Assembly: GCA_902803625.1 (NCBI GenBank)
Contig: CADCQV010000130.1
Coordinates: 1 to 6,975 of the forward strand
Reading direction: 5' to 3'
DNA: 6,975 nucleotides
Source of the DNA: an uncultured Lachnospiraceae bacterium
GTDB lineage: Bacteria > Bacillota > Clostridia > Lachnospirales > Lachnospiraceae
In this document: piece by piece, positions 5,910-6,975 of the stretch
Position numbering within the stretch: position 1 is the first letter of the stretch
Layout: each line of letters starts with the position of its first letter
Notes under the pieces: model-generated
What the model was told of the DNA's origin: nothing
Databases searched by the model: none
Seen by the model: the letters and a program-made list of their open reading frames with translations, nothing else
Position numbers and translations under genes: made by a program

Positions 5910-6583
5910 ATGATCACATCCGCAAGCTCCGCTAATGAAGCTATCCTGAAATCCTCCCTGACACCCTCAAGGTAGTCCCTGTCCCTGTATACTCCGTTCT
6001 CCCGGATTATCCTTACTGTTTTGATACCGGCAGTGACCGACAGATAAAAGTCCTTTTCGGGATTATCCCCCACATAGATCATTTCTTTAGCTTCCGTCCC
6101 GAGCCTTTCCCCTATGAGGGCGAATCCGGCGGGACTCGGCTTCCAGGCGTCCCTACCGAGCTCATCGGTAAGGATTATGATGTCAAAATCCTTCTCCGCA
6201 TTAAGTGCTCTTATCTTCTGTCTCTGTGTCACAGCGTATCCGTCGGAGAGTATACCGGTCTTTATCCCTCTCTCCCTAAGCATGGCGAGACAAGGCAGCA
6301 CATCCGTATAATAACTAATGCTTGGAAAATGTTTTCTGTACACTTCCACAAGTTCCATGACCTTTTCGTCGGAACGTATGTTATTTATTAAAAACCTGTT
6401 GAAGACATTTTTATGGTCAGCATTAAAAAGAGTGACGAGCCCGTCGTATATTTCCCCGGGATCCTTTTTCGGCATGAGTCTTTCCGCAATGTATTCCGCA
6501 GTCTTCCTGTAGCCGCTTAAGCAGTAGCTTATCTCGGAAACCAGGGTGTCATCCAGATCAAAAATAACTGCCCTTGTACTCAT
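5906..6583 (-). CDS. HAD-superfamily hydrolase (phosphatase-like)
   Basis: A 225-residue soluble haloacid-dehalogenase-type phosphatase with all four motifs. Motif I is FDLDDTL (nucleophile D9, general acid/base D11), motif II is ILSDG (S113), motif III is K148 in AWKPSP, and motif IV is GDNPEKD (D173, D178). A helical cap (about residues 20-90) lies between motifs I and II, placing it in subfamily I, with phosphoglycolate phosphatase-like and nucleotidase enzymes. All catalytic residues are present, so it should be active. The ATG at 6583 lies inside the upstream ATP-grasp gene (26-base overlap in another frame); the gene ends in an ATGA overlap with the glycosyltransferase, so these three genes are tightly coupled. 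The substrate is unknown. From its position it probably removes a phosphate from a sugar or amino-sugar intermediate, or from a product of the ATP-grasp enzyme, but that is inference only. Confidence 0.88.
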   Translation of the reverse strand: MSTRAVIFDLDDTLVSEISYCLSGYRKTAEYIAERLMPKKDPGEIYDGLVTLFNADHKNVFNRFLINNIRSDEKVMELVEVYRKHFPSISYYTDVLPCLAMLRERGIKTGILSDGYAVTQRQKIRALNAEKDFDIIILTDELGRDAWKPSPAGFALIGERLGTEAKEMIYVGDNPEKDFYLSVTAGIKTVRIIRENGVYRDRDYLEGVREDFRIASLAELADVII

Positions 6584-6975
6584 ACTCCCGCTTCATTTCC
6601 TCATTCAGCATTATACTCTGGTCAAAACGTAAAAATGTCAGGTTCTCTCTGTATTGCTCATTGTAGCTGAGATTTTCTCCCGTTAACAGCCTGTACAGAT
6701 TCTCGCAGGAATCCGCTCCTGCCATGATTGACATAGGCGCACCGCCGCCGAAGCGGGGATTGATCTCGATATACTCTATGCCCCGTTCCGTCTTCTTGCA
6801 CTGCACCGTTATATGGCCTATGGGCTTCAGCACCTCCATAAGCCTCTTCACGTCCTCTATTATCTCCCTGTCCTTCCGGATGACTCCTTTTGCGATCTCA
6901 CCGCTTCTGGTTGCTATCCTTATTCTGGGAACGACCGTTATTATATTGCTGTCGAAATCCGTAAATACGTCTACA
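6558..6975 (-). CDS. ATP-grasp ligase (carbamoyl-phosphate-synthase-like), C-terminal part, cut by window edge
   Basis: The last 138 residues of an ATP-grasp protein, read in the frame starting at 6974; the N-terminal half lies beyond the window. Recognisable are VDVFTDFDSN at the visible start, HITVQCKK, and YIEINPRFGGGAP, the ATP-grasp Mg-ATP site with E70, N72, P73 and R74 (numbering from the first visible residue). LYRLLTGENL then leads into a short tail. This pattern matches the stand-alone proteins often annotated as short-form carbamoyl-phosphate synthase large subunits in polysaccharide loci. Such enzymes use ATP to join a carboxylate to an amine or thiol by way of an acyl phosphate, so this one may attach an amino acid or similar acid to a sugar. 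The GTG at 6851 can open a shorter frame, but homology clearly continues upstream, so it is not the start. The end overlaps the HAD gene by 26 bases, suggesting a joint role. Confidence 0.88.
   Translation of the reverse strand, partial: VDVFTDFDSNIITVVPRIRIATRSGEIAKGVIRKDREIIEDVKRLMEVLKPIGHITVQCKKTERGIEYIEINPRFGGGAPMSIMAGADSCENLYRLLTGENLSYNEQYRENLTFLRFDQSIMLNEEMKREYEYKGSYF

Noticed and set aside
6558..6851. Short 97-residue protein starting at GTG 6851
   Set aside because: The same frame stays open to the window edge and the extra residues match ATP-grasp sequence, so this is the tail of a longer gene.

Overview
The window looks like part of a surface-polysaccharide (capsule or exopolysaccharide) locus from a Gram-positive anaerobe of the Clostridia, most likely a Lachnospiraceae-type organism. 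This placement is an inference. It rests on moderate base composition, AAGGAG-type ribosome binding sites, a dCache-type chemoreceptor next door, and an ATP-grasp/HAD/glycosyltransferase gene style common in that group. Every convincing gene is on the minus strand, so transcription runs from high to low coordinates.

In transcription order, the window opens inside an ATP-grasp ligase gene (6975-6558, 5' end outside). An HAD phosphatase-like gene follows (6583-5906, 26-base overlap), then a WbuB-type glycosyltransferase (5909-4728, ATGA overlap). Four tandem copies of a 37-bp unit then fill the gap before capE (4591-3557). Next come capF (3550-2804, TTG start), a 94-bp palindromic repeat, capG (2666-1539) and a second GT4 glycosyltransferase (1554-469, 16-base overlap with capG). 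A 106-bp gap with a probable promoter separates this operon from the 5' end of a methyl-accepting chemotaxis protein gene (362-1, continuing outside).

capE, capF and capG resemble the UDP-N-acetyl-L-fucosamine set CapE/F/G (also FnlA/B/C and WbjB/C/D). A WbuB-like transferase beside them fits use of that sugar. CapF is unusual: it contains only the N-terminal reductase domain. It ends at the point where the C-terminal cupin domain (the C3-epimerase of known CapF proteins) should begin, and the palindromic repeat starts inside its stop codon. The sugar made may therefore not be L-FucNAc unless an epimerase is supplied elsewhere.

Both large gaps in the operon are filled by repeats. The 37-bp array behaves like a copied stop-to-Shine-Dalgarno junction: three extra copies (110 bp) turn a 26-bp gap into 136 bp. 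No polymerase, flippase or initiating transferase is seen, so the locus continues beyond position 6975. The plus-strand open frames look like shadows of the minus-strand genes.
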